Assembly: GCF_900168015.1 (NCBI RefSeq)
Contig: NZ_FUYR01000001.1
Location: forward strand, 1,486,943 to 1,550,942
Origin: Daejeonella lutea
GTDB taxonomy: Bacteria > Bacteroidota > Bacteroidia > Sphingobacteriales > Sphingobacteriaceae
Length of the DNA: 64,000 bases
Reading direction: 5' to 3'
A model generated the notes under the pieces. It saw only the letters and a program-made list of their open reading frames with translations, ran no database searches and was not told where the DNA came from. The translations under genes and the position numbers were made by a program. Positions 33,350 to 41,452 of the stretch are shown here, piece after piece. The first letter of the stretch is position 1. Every line of letters begins with the position of its first letter.

Positions 33350-34558
33350 TTAAAGGTTAAAGTGTTTCATATAGTTGTCCAGGTCCTTATCACCGCGCCC
33401 CGAAAGGCAGATCACCACAGTTTCATTTCCTTTAAATTTCATTTTATCCAGGTGCGCCAGGGCATGTGCACTTTCTATGGCTGGAATAATCCCTTCCAAT
33501 TCAGCTAGCAATCGTCCGGCGTCCATTGCTTCATCATCCGTGGCACTGACATATTCGCCACGACCGGTCTTGAATAAATGAGCATGTTGCGGACCGATAC
33601 CTGGATAATCGAGACCTGCTGAAATAGAATAGGGCTCTACGACCTGACCATCGTTAGTTTGCATCAGGATGGACCGACTGCCATGTAAAACACCCTCTTT
33701 TCCAAGGGCAGTTGTCGCCGCTGATTCCCCACTCTCGACACCTAAGCCGGCAGCCTCGATAGCAATTAGCCTGACATCTTCATCATCAAGGAAGTGATAG
33801 AACATCCCTATGGCGTTGCTGCCACCGCCAACGCAGGCCATAACAATATTGGGATTCTCCGAACCCGTTTGCTCCTTAAGCTGGGCCTTTGTCTCTTCGG
33901 AAATAATTGCCTGAAACCTCGCAACCATATCAGGATAAGGGTGCGGACCGACAACAGACCCGATAATATAATGCGTATCTACGGGATTGTTGATCCAATC
34001 GCGCATAGCTTCATTAGTTGCATCCTTTAAGGTTTTGCTGCCAGAAGTGGCTGGCACGACTGTAGCGCCCATCATCTTCATACGGGCAACATTTGGTGCC
34101 TGGCGTTGGATATCGATCTCCCCCATATAGACTACACATTCGAGGCCCATTAAGGCACAAACCGTTGCTGTGGCTACACCGTGCTGCCCTGCTCCGGTTT
34201 CAGCAATGATGCGCTTCTTACCCAATCGCTGAGCAAGCAGAATTTGTCCGACCGTATTGTTGATCTTATGAGCCCCCGTATGATTGAGATCTTCTCTCTT
34301 GAGGAAAATCCTGGCACCGTACTTTTCAGATAATCGCCCAGCCAGAAACAATGGTGAAGGCCTTCCTACATAGTCTTTGAGTAACTTGTGAAAACTCTCC
34401 TGAAATGAGGGGTCATAAATGATATCCAAATACTTTGTTCGCAGCTCTTCTACGTTAGGATATAGCATTTCAGGGATGTAGGCTCCCCCAAAATCACCAT
34501 AATAACCCTTATCATTCACTCCCCAGTTCACTGAACTTTTAATAAATTCTCTATTCAT
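33350..34558 (-). CDS. trpB: Tryptophan synthase beta chain
   Basis: A 402-residue TrpB1-type enzyme. [11 protein letters not shown] carries the PLP lysine K98; [13 protein letters not shown] is the phosphate-binding glycine loop; [13 protein letters not shown] is the conserved substrate segment. It condenses indole with serine to make tryptophan. Full length with no internal defect. Confidence 0.97.
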   Translation of the reverse strand: MNREFIKSSVNWGVNDKGYYGDFGGAYIPEMLYPNVEELRTKYLDIIYDPSFQESFHKLLKDYVGRPSPLFLAGRLSEKYGARIFLKREDLNHTGAHKINNTVGQILLAQRLGKKRIIAETGAGQHGVATATVCALMGLECVVYMGEIDIQRQAPNVARMKMMGATVVPATSGSKTLKDATNEAMRDWINNPVDTHYIIGSVVGPHPYPDMVARFQAIISEETKAQLKEQTGSENPNIVMACVGGGSNAIGMFYHFLDDEDVRLIAIEAAGLGVESGESAATTALGKEGVLHGSRSILMQTNDGQVVEPYSISAGLDYPGIGPQHAHLFKTGRGEYVSATDDEAMDAGRLLAELEGIIPAIESAHALAHLDKMKFKGNETVVICLSGRGDKDLDNYMKHFNL

Positions 34559-34609
34559 ATTGCTTAGTACCTTAGCCTCGCCCTGTCGGTTTTCCGTGAT
34601 TATTAATTC

Positions 34610-35269
34610 CTATTTCTTAATTCTCAAAGCCCTGATCTTGTCAAAGGTCTCTCGAATTTTATCAATGTCCTTTAAAGCTGGTTCGTGTTCATATTTACTG
34701 TTTAAATCCAGTCCGTGCAGACGAACATCCTTTAAAGACCTTACCGCATCGATGTTATCGGGACTTAAGCCTCCACTTAGGAAGTATTGCTTTGTGCCAT
34801 GATAATGTTGAAGAATATTCCAGTCGAACGTTTGCCCGGATCCTCCATGACCTGCTGTGCTGGTATCAAACAAGAAATAGTCGACAAAATCTTCATATGC
34901 ATCGAGAGCTGTGAAGTCAAAACCTTCATGTATGCCGAAGGCTTTAATTAATTCCACGTGCTTTTCTGTTTGCATATTATGTAGGAATTTCTTGAATGAT
35001 CTACAGAATTCCGGTGATTCGCTGCCATGTAATTGTATGGCATCGAGATTATATTGTATCACTTCATCCGCCATAGTATCCATCGCTTCATCTACAAACA
35101 CACCAGTCTTTTTTACATGAGCTGGAATTTGCCCGATGGTAGTCAAGTCAAGTTTGCCAGCGAATCTACTTGAATGAGGATAGAATATGAAGCCAATATA
35201 GTCGGGCTGCAATTCCACCAATTCCCGGATATTATCTGGTTCCCGCATTCCACAAACCTTCAGTATCAT
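34610..35269 (-). CDS. trpF: Phosphoribosylanthranilate isomerase
   Basis: A 219-residue TIM barrel, stand-alone. KVCGMREPDNI at the N-terminus holds the catalytic cysteine C6; FDTSTAGHGGSGQTFDW and FLSGGLSPDNID are the conserved central blocks; the general acid aspartate lies in GLDLNSKYE. It performs the Amadori rearrangement of PRA to CdRP. It overlaps trpD by 4 bases. The enzyme for the next step (trpC) is absent from this cluster. Confidence 0.94.
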   Translation of the reverse strand: MILKVCGMREPDNIRELVELQPDYIGFIFYPHSSRFAGKLDLTTIGQIPAHVKKTGVFVDEAMDTMADEVIQYNLDAIQLHGSESPEFCRSFKKFLHNMQTEKHVELIKAFGIHEGFDFTALDAYEDFVDYFLFDTSTAGHGGSGQTFDWNILQHYHGTKQYFLSGGLSPDNIDAVRSLKDVRLHGLDLNSKYEHEPALKDIDKIRETFDKIRALRIKK

Positions 35270-36252
35270 GCTACAAGTTTCTTAAAACAGTCAAGTGCCT
35301 TTTTACTTATTAACGATTCTTCTGCCTCATAAAAGCAATCAGCAAAAGACAGATGTGGCTTTATTGTACGAATCGCAATTGCGGCATTGCAGATTACGAC
35401 GTTATTCTGCTCAGTAGTTCCGTTCCCGCCAAGAACGTCCTTGAAAATAGTAGCGGAATCCTCTACTGTACTACCGCCGCCAATTTTGGAAGGATCAATC
35501 TTTTCGAAACCTAATTGAGATATCGAATAAATATGTTCACCACTGCCCGAAAACGTCTTGAAGTCGCATGTCAAAGAAATTTCGTCATATCCTTCGAGAG
35601 CATGCAAAATGGTATATTTCAACGACGATTTTTGATATAAGTAGGCATATAGTCTTGCCAGTTCAAGACTAAAAACTCCCACCAACTGATTCTGAGGCCG
35701 TGCTGGATTAACCATAGGGCCCAGCATATTGAAAAATGTCTTTACTCCCAGCTCCCTGCGTATTGGTGCAACGTTCTTCATGGCCGGGTGAAAAAGAGGC
35801 GCATGCAGAAAACAAATTCCTGCCGTATCAAGACTCCTGCGTAACTCATCTGAATCATTCGTAAACTTGTAGCCAAGAAATTCCATCACGTTTGAAGACC
35901 CACATCCTGAGGAAACACCATAATTACCATGCTTAGCAACCTGGTACCCTGCACCGGCAACCACAAATGAAGCAAGAGTAGAAATGTTGAACGTATCTTT
36001 ACCATCTCCTCCTGTTCCGCACAGATCCACTAAATCGTAATCCTGAAGTTTAGGTTTAAGGCATAGGTCAAGCATTCCGTCCCGGAAACCTTCAAGTTCA
36101 TCGACGGTGATCGTCCTCATGCAATAGACAGCCATAAAAGCAGCCATTTGAGATTGATTATATTTCCCCAGTGCTATATTGGTGAGTATTTCTTTTGCTT
36201 CATCTCTGCCGAACGTTTTCTGTTCAAACAGGTGATTTAATATTTTCTTCAC
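35266..36252 (-). CDS. trpD: Anthranilate phosphoribosyltransferase
   Basis: A 328-residue enzyme starting with GTG at 36252. CGTGGDGKDTFNIST is the PRPP-binding glycine loop; KHGNYGVSSGCGSSNVMEFLG is the next conserved block; FNMLGPMVNPARP follows. It adds the phosphoribosyl group to anthranilate. It is the first gene of trpDFBA, 142 bases downstream of an attenuator-like terminator and a Trp-rich leader peptide. No trpE or trpG lies upstream. Confidence 0.95.
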   Translation of the reverse strand: MKKILNHLFEQKTFGRDEAKEILTNIALGKYNQSQMAAFMAVYCMRTITVDELEGFRDGMLDLCLKPKLQDYDLVDLCGTGGDGKDTFNISTLASFVVAGAGYQVAKHGNYGVSSGCGSSNVMEFLGYKFTNDSDELRRSLDTAGICFLHAPLFHPAMKNVAPIRRELGVKTFFNMLGPMVNPARPQNQLVGVFSLELARLYAYLYQKSSLKYTILHALEGYDEISLTCDFKTFSGSGEHIYSISQLGFEKIDPSKIGGGSTVEDSATIFKDVLGGNGTTEQNNVVICNAAIAIRTIKPHLSFADCFYEAEESLISKKALDCFKKLVA

Positions 36253-36393
36253 AATTATATTCTTAATTCGTTCTTAACAAAATTCTGCAATTCCCGACTG
36301 TTCACATCATAACTTGAATCAAGCTAAATTCTGCCCATCCTAAAGGCAGGCATGCAGCACGGCATTTGAAAACAAACTATATATAAATAAAAA

Positions 36394-36415
36394 AGGTTGC
36401 CTTTAGGCAACCCTT
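36394..36415 (-). terminator. Trp attenuator terminator upstream of trpD
   Basis: On the minus strand GGTTGCC-TAAA-GGCAACC forms a 7-bp GC-rich stem (extendable by AAG/TTT) followed by six Ts, then A. It lies 28 bases after the leader-peptide stop and 142 bases before trpD. A possible competitor is GGCGATC (36464-36458, inside the leader), which can pair over 7 bp (two G-U) with the GGTTGCC arm. Confidence 0.85.
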
Positions 36416-36442
36416 CATATCTAGTTTCTTTATATGGAATAA

Positions 36443-36517
36443 CTATATACGCTTACTGATCGCCGATTGATTATTCATCTGCCACCACCACTTTGTATAT
36501 ATATTGCTTGCTTTCAT
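36443..36517 (-). CDS. trpL: Trp operon leader peptide with three consecutive Trp codons
   Basis: An ATG at 36517 opens a 24-residue frame ending in TAG at 36443: MKASNIYTK, then WWW, then QMNNQSAISKRI. Three TGG codons in a row (36490-36482) in a short frame before a terminator and then trpD are the hallmark of Trp transcription attenuation. The peptide itself is expected to have no function beyond sensing charged tRNA-Trp. A stalled ribosome at the Trp codons would leave GGCGATC (about 18 bases downstream) free to pair with the terminator arm. The symbol is by analogy with enterobacterial trpL. Confidence 0.75.
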   Translation of the reverse strand: MKASNIYTKWWWQMNNQSAISKRI

Positions 36518-36526
36518 CTTGTAAAG

Positions 36527-36558
36527 CAAATATGGATAATCTTTTCTTTAGCTGCAAA
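36527..36558 (-). promoter_or_regulatory. Candidate trp promoter
   Basis: On the minus strand TTTG (36558-36555) is followed after 20 bases by CATATTTG (36534-36527), 7 of 8 matches to TAnnTTTG. Its end is 9 bases before the leader-peptide ATG, implying a very short 5' leader. It shares the intergenic space with the divergent YitT gene. Confidence 0.45.
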
Positions 36559-36579
36559 CCTTTTAAGTATTTTTAGAAA

Positions 36580-37479
36580 ATGAAAGCGACAAGACGATCC
36601 AGGCAACGATTAAAACGTAAAATTGATGCGGGAAAGGCTGCATTAATACTCATCGGAGTTGGCCTTGCATGTTTTGGATTAAAAGGCTTTCTCCTCCCAA
36701 ATCACTTTATCGACGGCGGGATAACCGGAATATCCCTGTTGACTTACCAACTGACATACAAATCCACCGGTATTCCAGTTTCTTTTTGGCTCGTATTATT
36801 TAACATTCCATTTATCATTCTTGGTGCTAAACAGATAGGCCGTCGATTTGCCATCGGTACATCAATAGCAATTCTTGTACTTGCTGCAATGATCTTTTTA
36901 GTTGACTTCCCTCAAATTACTGATGATAAAGTGCTGACCGCAATTTTCGGAGGTTTCTTTCTGGGTGCCGGTATCGGTCTTGCCATTCGAGGGGGTTGTG
37001 TAATCGACGGGACGGAAATCCTGGCAGTATACCTCAATAGAAAAAGTATCTTAAGCATGGGTGATATCATTTTACTTATCAACGTGATCATCTTTCTTCT
37101 GGCTGCATTTGTTTTAGGAATTGAAAATGCACTTTACTCAATACTCACTTACCTCTCGGCATCAAAAACAGTAGATTTCATCATTCAAGGGATTGAAGAG
37201 TATACCGGAGTTACAATTGTCTCCGCCAAAAGTGCACAGATCCGGGAGGCAATAACTAAAAACCTGGGACGGGGCGTTACCGTGTACAAAGGTGAGCGAG
37301 GCTTTGAAAGTGCTCAGTTTAAAAGTAAAGACATCGACATTATCTTTACGGTGGTTACACGATTGGAAGTTTCTAAATTAAAACAGGAGATAGATCAGAT
37401 AGATCACAAAGCTTTTATTGTGATGAGTACCATCAGCGATACCAAAGGAGGCATCATAAAGCCAAGGCCGTTGCACTGA
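36580..37479 (+). CDS. YitT family membrane protein (DUF161 + DUF2179)
   Basis: A 299-residue protein. Residues 25-200 hold about five or six membrane segments of DUF161 (with GFLLPNHFIDGGITGISLL and GGFFLGAGIGLAIRGG-type glycine motifs), followed by the soluble DUF2179 from residue 215 (TIVSAKSAQIREAI, GRGVTVYKGERGF). The family may be transporters, but no substrate is agreed. It is divergent from the trp operon. Confidence 0.88.
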   Translation: MKATRRSRQRLKRKIDAGKAALILIGVGLACFGLKGFLLPNHFIDGGITGISLLTYQLTYKSTGIPVSFWLVLFNIPFIILGAKQIGRRFAIGTSIAILVLAAMIFLVDFPQITDDKVLTAIFGGFFLGAGIGLAIRGGCVIDGTEILAVYLNRKSILSMGDIILLINVIIFLLAAFVLGIENALYSILTYLSASKTVDFIIQGIEEYTGVTIVSAKSAQIREAITKNLGRGVTVYKGERGFESAQFKSKDIDIIFTVVTRLEVSKLKQEIDQIDHKAFIVMSTISDTKGGIIKPRPLH

Positions 37480-37695
37480 TAATCAGTACATCTTCATCAA
37501 GATTTTCAACGAACTACAAGCGCTTCTAATAATAGTAAAAATTTTCATGGGGTTGCCTAAAGGCCCGGGCTCTACGTAGTAGTTTTTGCCAGGAAAATTC
37601 GTTGCAACTGAGAATACTGTGTTTTGGCAAAAAGCTGATGCTTCGATCCCTTACCCAACTAAACGCTGGGTATGTAGGCAGCTACTCCTAAAGTC

Positions 37696-38007
37696 TTAAA
37701 TATCGCGTCCCACTTCCCGCTCCTCGTTTTTGAAAAGCTTCTTATCCGCATAAAAAGTCCCGAAAGGAATCAGTGACGCGAGGAAACTTAAACCTACTTT
37801 CCAATAGCTCCATTTATACACATAGGCGACATGTAATAACAACGCGATGTACAATATGAATAATAAACCGTGCGCCATGCCCACAACATAGTTCGGGCCA
37901 GGCATCGCATATTTATATTTTAAAATCATTGTCAGGCCGATAAGTAAAAAAGAACAGCCTTCAAGAAAAGCAATAAGTCTGAAACGGCTTAGCGGAGTAT
38001 TAAACAT
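37696..38007 (-). CDS. DUF3817 family integral membrane protein
   Basis: A 103-residue protein with three membrane segments. The pattern LSRFRLIAFLEGCSFLLIGL, then VVGMAHGLLFILYIALLLH, then LASLIPFGTFYADKKL matches DUF3817 (YdzA-like). No activity is known. It has a TATTTTTG promoter box 24 bases upstream. Confidence 0.85.
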   Translation of the reverse strand: MFNTPLSRFRLIAFLEGCSFLLIGLTMILKYKYAMPGPNYVVGMAHGLLFILYIALLLHVAYVYKWSYWKVGLSFLASLIPFGTFYADKKLFKNEEREVGRDI

Positions 38008-38031
38008 ATTCTTGACACATAAAATTCAGCG

Positions 38032-38039
38032 CAAAAATA
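38032..38039 (-). promoter_or_regulatory. -7 promoter box of the DUF3817 gene
   Basis: The minus strand reads TATTTTTG, a TAnnTTTG match, 24 bases before the ATG at 38007. Confidence 0.5.
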
Positions 38040-38140
38040 GAAATTCCGTAGAAGCTGAACATCACAGGAAAGTAATGATCATGGATTTATGCCAAACAAT
38101 TAATATGCAGTGTCCGTTTTCTTGTTATATCTAGTGACAC

Positions 38141-39004
38141 ATGAATGCAAAGCCTAAATCATTTTCTGAAAACGAAAAACAAGACAGTCAGCCTGGGACA
38201 GAACAAGAAATGTCGCCAAGACCGGAGTATATCAATCCCAATTACAAGGCCGCTGGGAAACTGACAAACAAAACTGCCCTCATCACAGGTGGCGACAGCG
38301 GAATTGGTCGGGCTGTAGCAATCCATTTTGCCATGGAGGGCGCAGATATTGCGGTTGCCTATCTTGATGAGAGCCAGGACGCCAGGGAGACAAAAAGACT
38401 GGTAGAACAGGCCGGCAGAAAATGTATCCTTTTAAGGGGAGATATCCGCAAGAAAGAATTCTGTGATAAAATCGTAAACCAGACAATATCCAAACTTGGA
38501 ACCCTCAACATTCTCGTCAACAACGCTGCACAGCAGTTTCCACAGGACGACTTTTTAAAGATTAGTAAAGGTCAACTAGAGAAAACGTTCAATGTTAATA
38601 TTCTTCCTTACTTCTTTTTATCGCAAGCCGCAGTCAAAAATATGAAGGATGGCGATTGTATAATTAATACAAGTTCTGTCACAGCCTATCGCGGTAGTCC
38701 GCATCTGATTGACTACTCTTCAACCAAAGGTGCCATTGTTAGCTTCACCCGTTCGCTCAGTGAAAATCTCGCGCCTCAAAAAATACGCGTCAATTCGGTG
38801 GCTCCAGGACCTGTATGGACTCCGCTCATCGTATCAAGTTTTGATAAAGAGGAGATTAAGCAATTTGGCAAGAAAGTGCCGATGGGACGAGCAGGGCAGC
38901 CGTCAGAAATTGCACCAGCCTATGTATTCCTGGCAAGTGAAGATGCATCCTATATAACTGGGCAGGTGATCCATGTGAATGGCGGGGAACTTATTAACGG
39001 TTGA
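38141..39004 (+). CDS. Short-chain dehydrogenase/reductase (YhdF/glucose dehydrogenase-like)
   Basis: A 287-residue classical SDR with an N-terminal extension of about 45 polar residues (QPGTEQEMSPRPEYINPNYK) typical of the YhdF/YdaD stress-induced group. TGGDSGIGRA is the NAD(P) glycine motif, NNAAQ the next, then the catalytic Ser and YSSTK (Tyr and Lys), and VAPGPVWTPL. The substrate is unknown. It converges on the alpha/beta hydrolase, 8 bases apart. Confidence 0.9.
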   Translation: MNAKPKSFSENEKQDSQPGTEQEMSPRPEYINPNYKAAGKLTNKTALITGGDSGIGRAVAIHFAMEGADIAVAYLDESQDARETKRLVEQAGRKCILLRGDIRKKEFCDKIVNQTISKLGTLNILVNNAAQQFPQDDFLKISKGQLEKTFNVNILPYFFLSQAAVKNMKDGDCIINTSSVTAYRGSPHLIDYSSTKGAIVSFTRSLSENLAPQKIRVNSVAPGPVWTPLIVSSFDKEEIKQFGKKVPMGRAGQPSEIAPAYVFLASEDASYITGQVIHVNGGELING

Positions 39005-39012
39005 GGCTACAT

Positions 39013-39858
39013 TTAAATCCTGCCCATAAATTCTAAAATGTAGTCATAAAGGATATTTCCTTTGAAAATCATCTGCGCAATCATAGGAACGTGCTTCTTC
39101 TTGGGAATAATTTTGAGCTCGGTGTTAGTATTTAATGTAAGAAGTTCCGTCCGTAGCCTTTCAGATTGGAGCCTGATTGCCGGATATGTGTTCGCTCCCA
39201 CAAACATCAATACAGGCACTTTGAAGTTTCGGATATAATATAAAGGTGAAGCTGTTTTCCATACTTCGGGATTTTGTGAAAAAGTATTGAGGAAGCTTGT
39301 GGTATAATGGTCTGGCGCGGCTTTCGTGAGATATTCGTACATATCCAGTCCAAATGCATCGTTTAGTATAAGTCCACGGATAGGATCACTTATCCCCTCA
39401 TTCACAAAATATCGCGGGTCAGAATGCAACAGTGTTGCCAGGTGTCCACCTGCCGAATGGCCCATTACATAAATATTGTTTCTGTCGCCGCCATAACTTG
39501 AAACGTTTGCGCTAACCCATTTCAACGCTTTGGCACAGTCAGCCGCCATCTTTTCATACTGATATGCTGGACTTAGACCATAGTTAATAATGATGGTAAC
39601 GACATTTTTAGAGGCCATATTTCTTCCCAGCCACCAATACGTTTCCTTCTTGCCGCTGTTCCATGAACCCCCATGAATAAAAACAATAACATCTTTTGGC
39701 TTTGATTTATCCTTTGGATAGTAGATATCCAGGAGATTCTCCCTTACATTCGGGACGCCTTTTGAATAGGAAATGTCTCGTTCGATTTTGATTCCCCCGG
39801 AAAATGCCGACTGATATCCGCAACAAAAGAAAAATAGCCAGATTATCCCAAATCTCAT
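39013..39858 (-). CDS. Secreted alpha/beta hydrolase (carboxylesterase type)
   Basis: A 281-residue protein with a short signal peptide (residues 1-20, FGIIWLFFFCCGYQSAFS). HGGSWNSG gives the oxyanion hole, GHSAGGHLA the nucleophile elbow, and KKKHVPM near the end the catalytic histidine, as in the hormone-sensitive-lipase-like/BD-FAE esterases. It should cleave a carboxylic ester in the periplasm. Its first 4 bases overlap the preceding SDR gene, so it belongs to the recR-SDR-hydrolase transcript. Confidence 0.88.
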   Translation of the reverse strand: MRFGIIWLFFFCCGYQSAFSGGIKIERDISYSKGVPNVRENLLDIYYPKDKSKPKDVIVFIHGGSWNSGKKETYWWLGRNMASKNVVTIIINYGLSPAYQYEKMAADCAKALKWVSANVSSYGGDRNNIYVMGHSAGGHLATLLHSDPRYFVNEGISDPIRGLILNDAFGLDMYEYLTKAAPDHYTTSFLNTFSQNPEVWKTASPLYYIRNFKVPVLMFVGANTYPAIRLQSERLRTELLTLNTNTELKIIPKKKHVPMIAQMIFKGNILYDYILEFMGRI

Positions 39859-40670
39859 TTTATTAGTGGGTCCTTCTCTTGTGTAAAATGCTTATAGACA
39901 AGTCCGTCAAGGAACGATGGTAAAACCTTGTTTAGAAAAACAGTTAGCTTGCCCTGGCCAGTCATTACTAATGAGCGTTTTCTATTTTCAACACCATTTA
40001 CGATGATCTCGGCTACTTCACCTGAGGTCATCATTTTACCTTCTTCCATACTGGTATCACCTTGAGCACTGCCGTCCTTAACTAAAGCAGAATACCGGAT
40101 ATTAGAGGCTGTAAATCCTGGTGATGCAACCATTACATGCAGACCGGTTTTAAGATTTTCGACACGAAGAGATTCTAAAAATCCATTTAGGGCAAACTTT
40201 GAGGAGGAGTAGCCTGTGCGACCTGGGAGCCCTTTATAACCTGCTATGGATGATACGCCAACTACTGAACCCTTATTTCGAAGCAATTCAGGCAACGCAA
40301 ATTTGGTGCAATATACAGCACCCCAAAAATTTACGTCCATTAAGTTACGGAGTACTTTCAGATCAACATCAGCAAACAGAGCTCTCATAGAAATTCCGGC
40401 ATTGTTGATAAGTACATCAATGCGTTTGAATGTGATCAATGCCTGGTCAATAAGGCCCTTGCAGTCTTCCTCTTTTGAAACATCACACTGAAATGCTATG
40501 GCTTTGATTTTATATTTAACCTCCAGATCCTGGGCGATTTCACATAAGGTTACGTATTGACGTGCGCCAAGCACTAGGTTAGCACCCCGTTTAGCGAACT
40601 CCTCAGCACATGACCTTCCAATGCCCGAAGAGGCACCTGTAATAATTATCGTTTTATGTCTCAGATCCAT
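39855..40670 (-). CDS. Short-chain dehydrogenase/reductase
   Basis: A 271-residue classical SDR. TGASSGIGRSCAEEF is the nucleotide-binding motif, NNAGISM follows, and the catalytic SS...YSSSK is present, then VASPGFTASNIR. The C-terminus (TVFLNKVLPSFLDGLVYKHF) resembles DHRS7-like membrane-associated dehydrogenases. Substrate unknown. It starts 20 bases after the recR stop and overlaps the hydrolase gene by 4 bases. Confidence 0.9.
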   Translation of the reverse strand: MDLRHKTIIITGASSGIGRSCAEEFAKRGANLVLGARQYVTLCEIAQDLEVKYKIKAIAFQCDVSKEEDCKGLIDQALITFKRIDVLINNAGISMRALFADVDLKVLRNLMDVNFWGAVYCTKFALPELLRNKGSVVGVSSIAGYKGLPGRTGYSSSKFALNGFLESLRVENLKTGLHVMVASPGFTASNIRYSALVKDGSAQGDTSMEEGKMMTSGEVAEIIVNGVENRKRSLVMTGQGKLTVFLNKVLPSFLDGLVYKHFTQEKDPLIK

Positions 40671-40690
40671 TTGAGTCTAAAGTAATCAAG

Positions 40691-41308
40691 CTATCTGGCG
40701 AGGGTATTTTCATATGGTATTCGTGTGGCAATTGAACGACCGAGGGTTATTTCATCCACATATTCAAGTTCCCCGCCGAACGCTATTCCCCTGGCAATTG
40801 CACTAATTTGTATATTTTTATCTTTAAGCTTTTTGTAAAGGTAAAATATTGTGGTATCTCCTTCCATGGTTGCGCTTAGTGCCAGGATAACCTCATTTGC
40901 TCCGCTGTTATCTATCCTGTTAATTAGACTTTCTATATTAAGATCTGAAGGACCGACCCCATCCATGGGTGAAATGAGCCCACCAAGCACATGATAAACG
41001 CCATGATATTGGCCAGTGTTTTCAATTGCCATTACATCCCTCGTATCCTCAACAATGCATATGAGAGATTTATCACGCTTTACCGCGCTGCATATCTCGC
41101 AAACTTTCTGATCCGAAATATTATGGCAAGTTTCGCAGAATCGAATTTCGTTTCTTAACTGCAGAAGTGTATGGCTGAATTTCTCCACATCGGCCTGAGG
41201 TTGATTTAGTAAATGAAGTACCAATCTCAATGCGGTCTTCTGGCCAATACCGGGTAATGATGCAAACTCATTAACTGCATTTTCAAGCAGTTTGGAAGAA
41301 AAATTCAT
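40691..41308 (-). CDS. recR: Recombination mediator RecR
   Basis: From ATG 41308 the protein has 205 residues, the normal size. The N-terminal helix-hairpin-helix (ASLPGIGQKTALRLVLHLL), the four-cysteine zinc finger (CETC ... CEIC) and the Toprim domain (ICIVEDTRDVMAIE) are in order. RecR with RecF/RecO loads RecA onto gapped DNA. A TTG two codons earlier is possible, but it falls in the promoter box TAAATTTG, which ends 3 bases before the ATG. First gene of a three-gene operon. Confidence 0.96.
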   Translation of the reverse strand: MNFSSKLLENAVNEFASLPGIGQKTALRLVLHLLNQPQADVEKFSHTLLQLRNEIRFCETCHNISDQKVCEICSAVKRDKSLICIVEDTRDVMAIENTGQYHGVYHVLGGLISPMDGVGPSDLNIESLINRIDNSGANEVILALSATMEGDTTIFYLYKKLKDKNIQISAIARGIAFGGELEYVDEITLGRSIATRIPYENTLAR

Positions 41309-41311
41309 TCG

Positions 41312-41319
41312 CAAATTTA
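41312..41319 (-). promoter_or_regulatory. -7 promoter box abutting the recR start
   Basis: The minus strand reads TAAATTTG, a full match, 3 bases before the recR ATG at 41308. Predicts a leaderless recR transcript. Confidence 0.55.
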
Positions 41320-41452
41320 AACTAAAAATAATCTTTAAGTAGGTAATATGGTGATTAATTACGTTCTACCGAAATAGCCAGAAACAATACGAAATGAATT
41401 AATTCGTATTAAGAACTTAATTATTAATTTAGGCGCTTATCTAAAATCAAAC

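Noticed and set aside
37549-37572. Second copy of the trp terminator sequence (GGGTTGCCTAAAGGC) downstream of the YitT gene
   Set aside because: It matches 15 bases but lacks the GGCAACC closing arm and T-run, so it does not form the same hairpin. It may be a chance or degraded copy.
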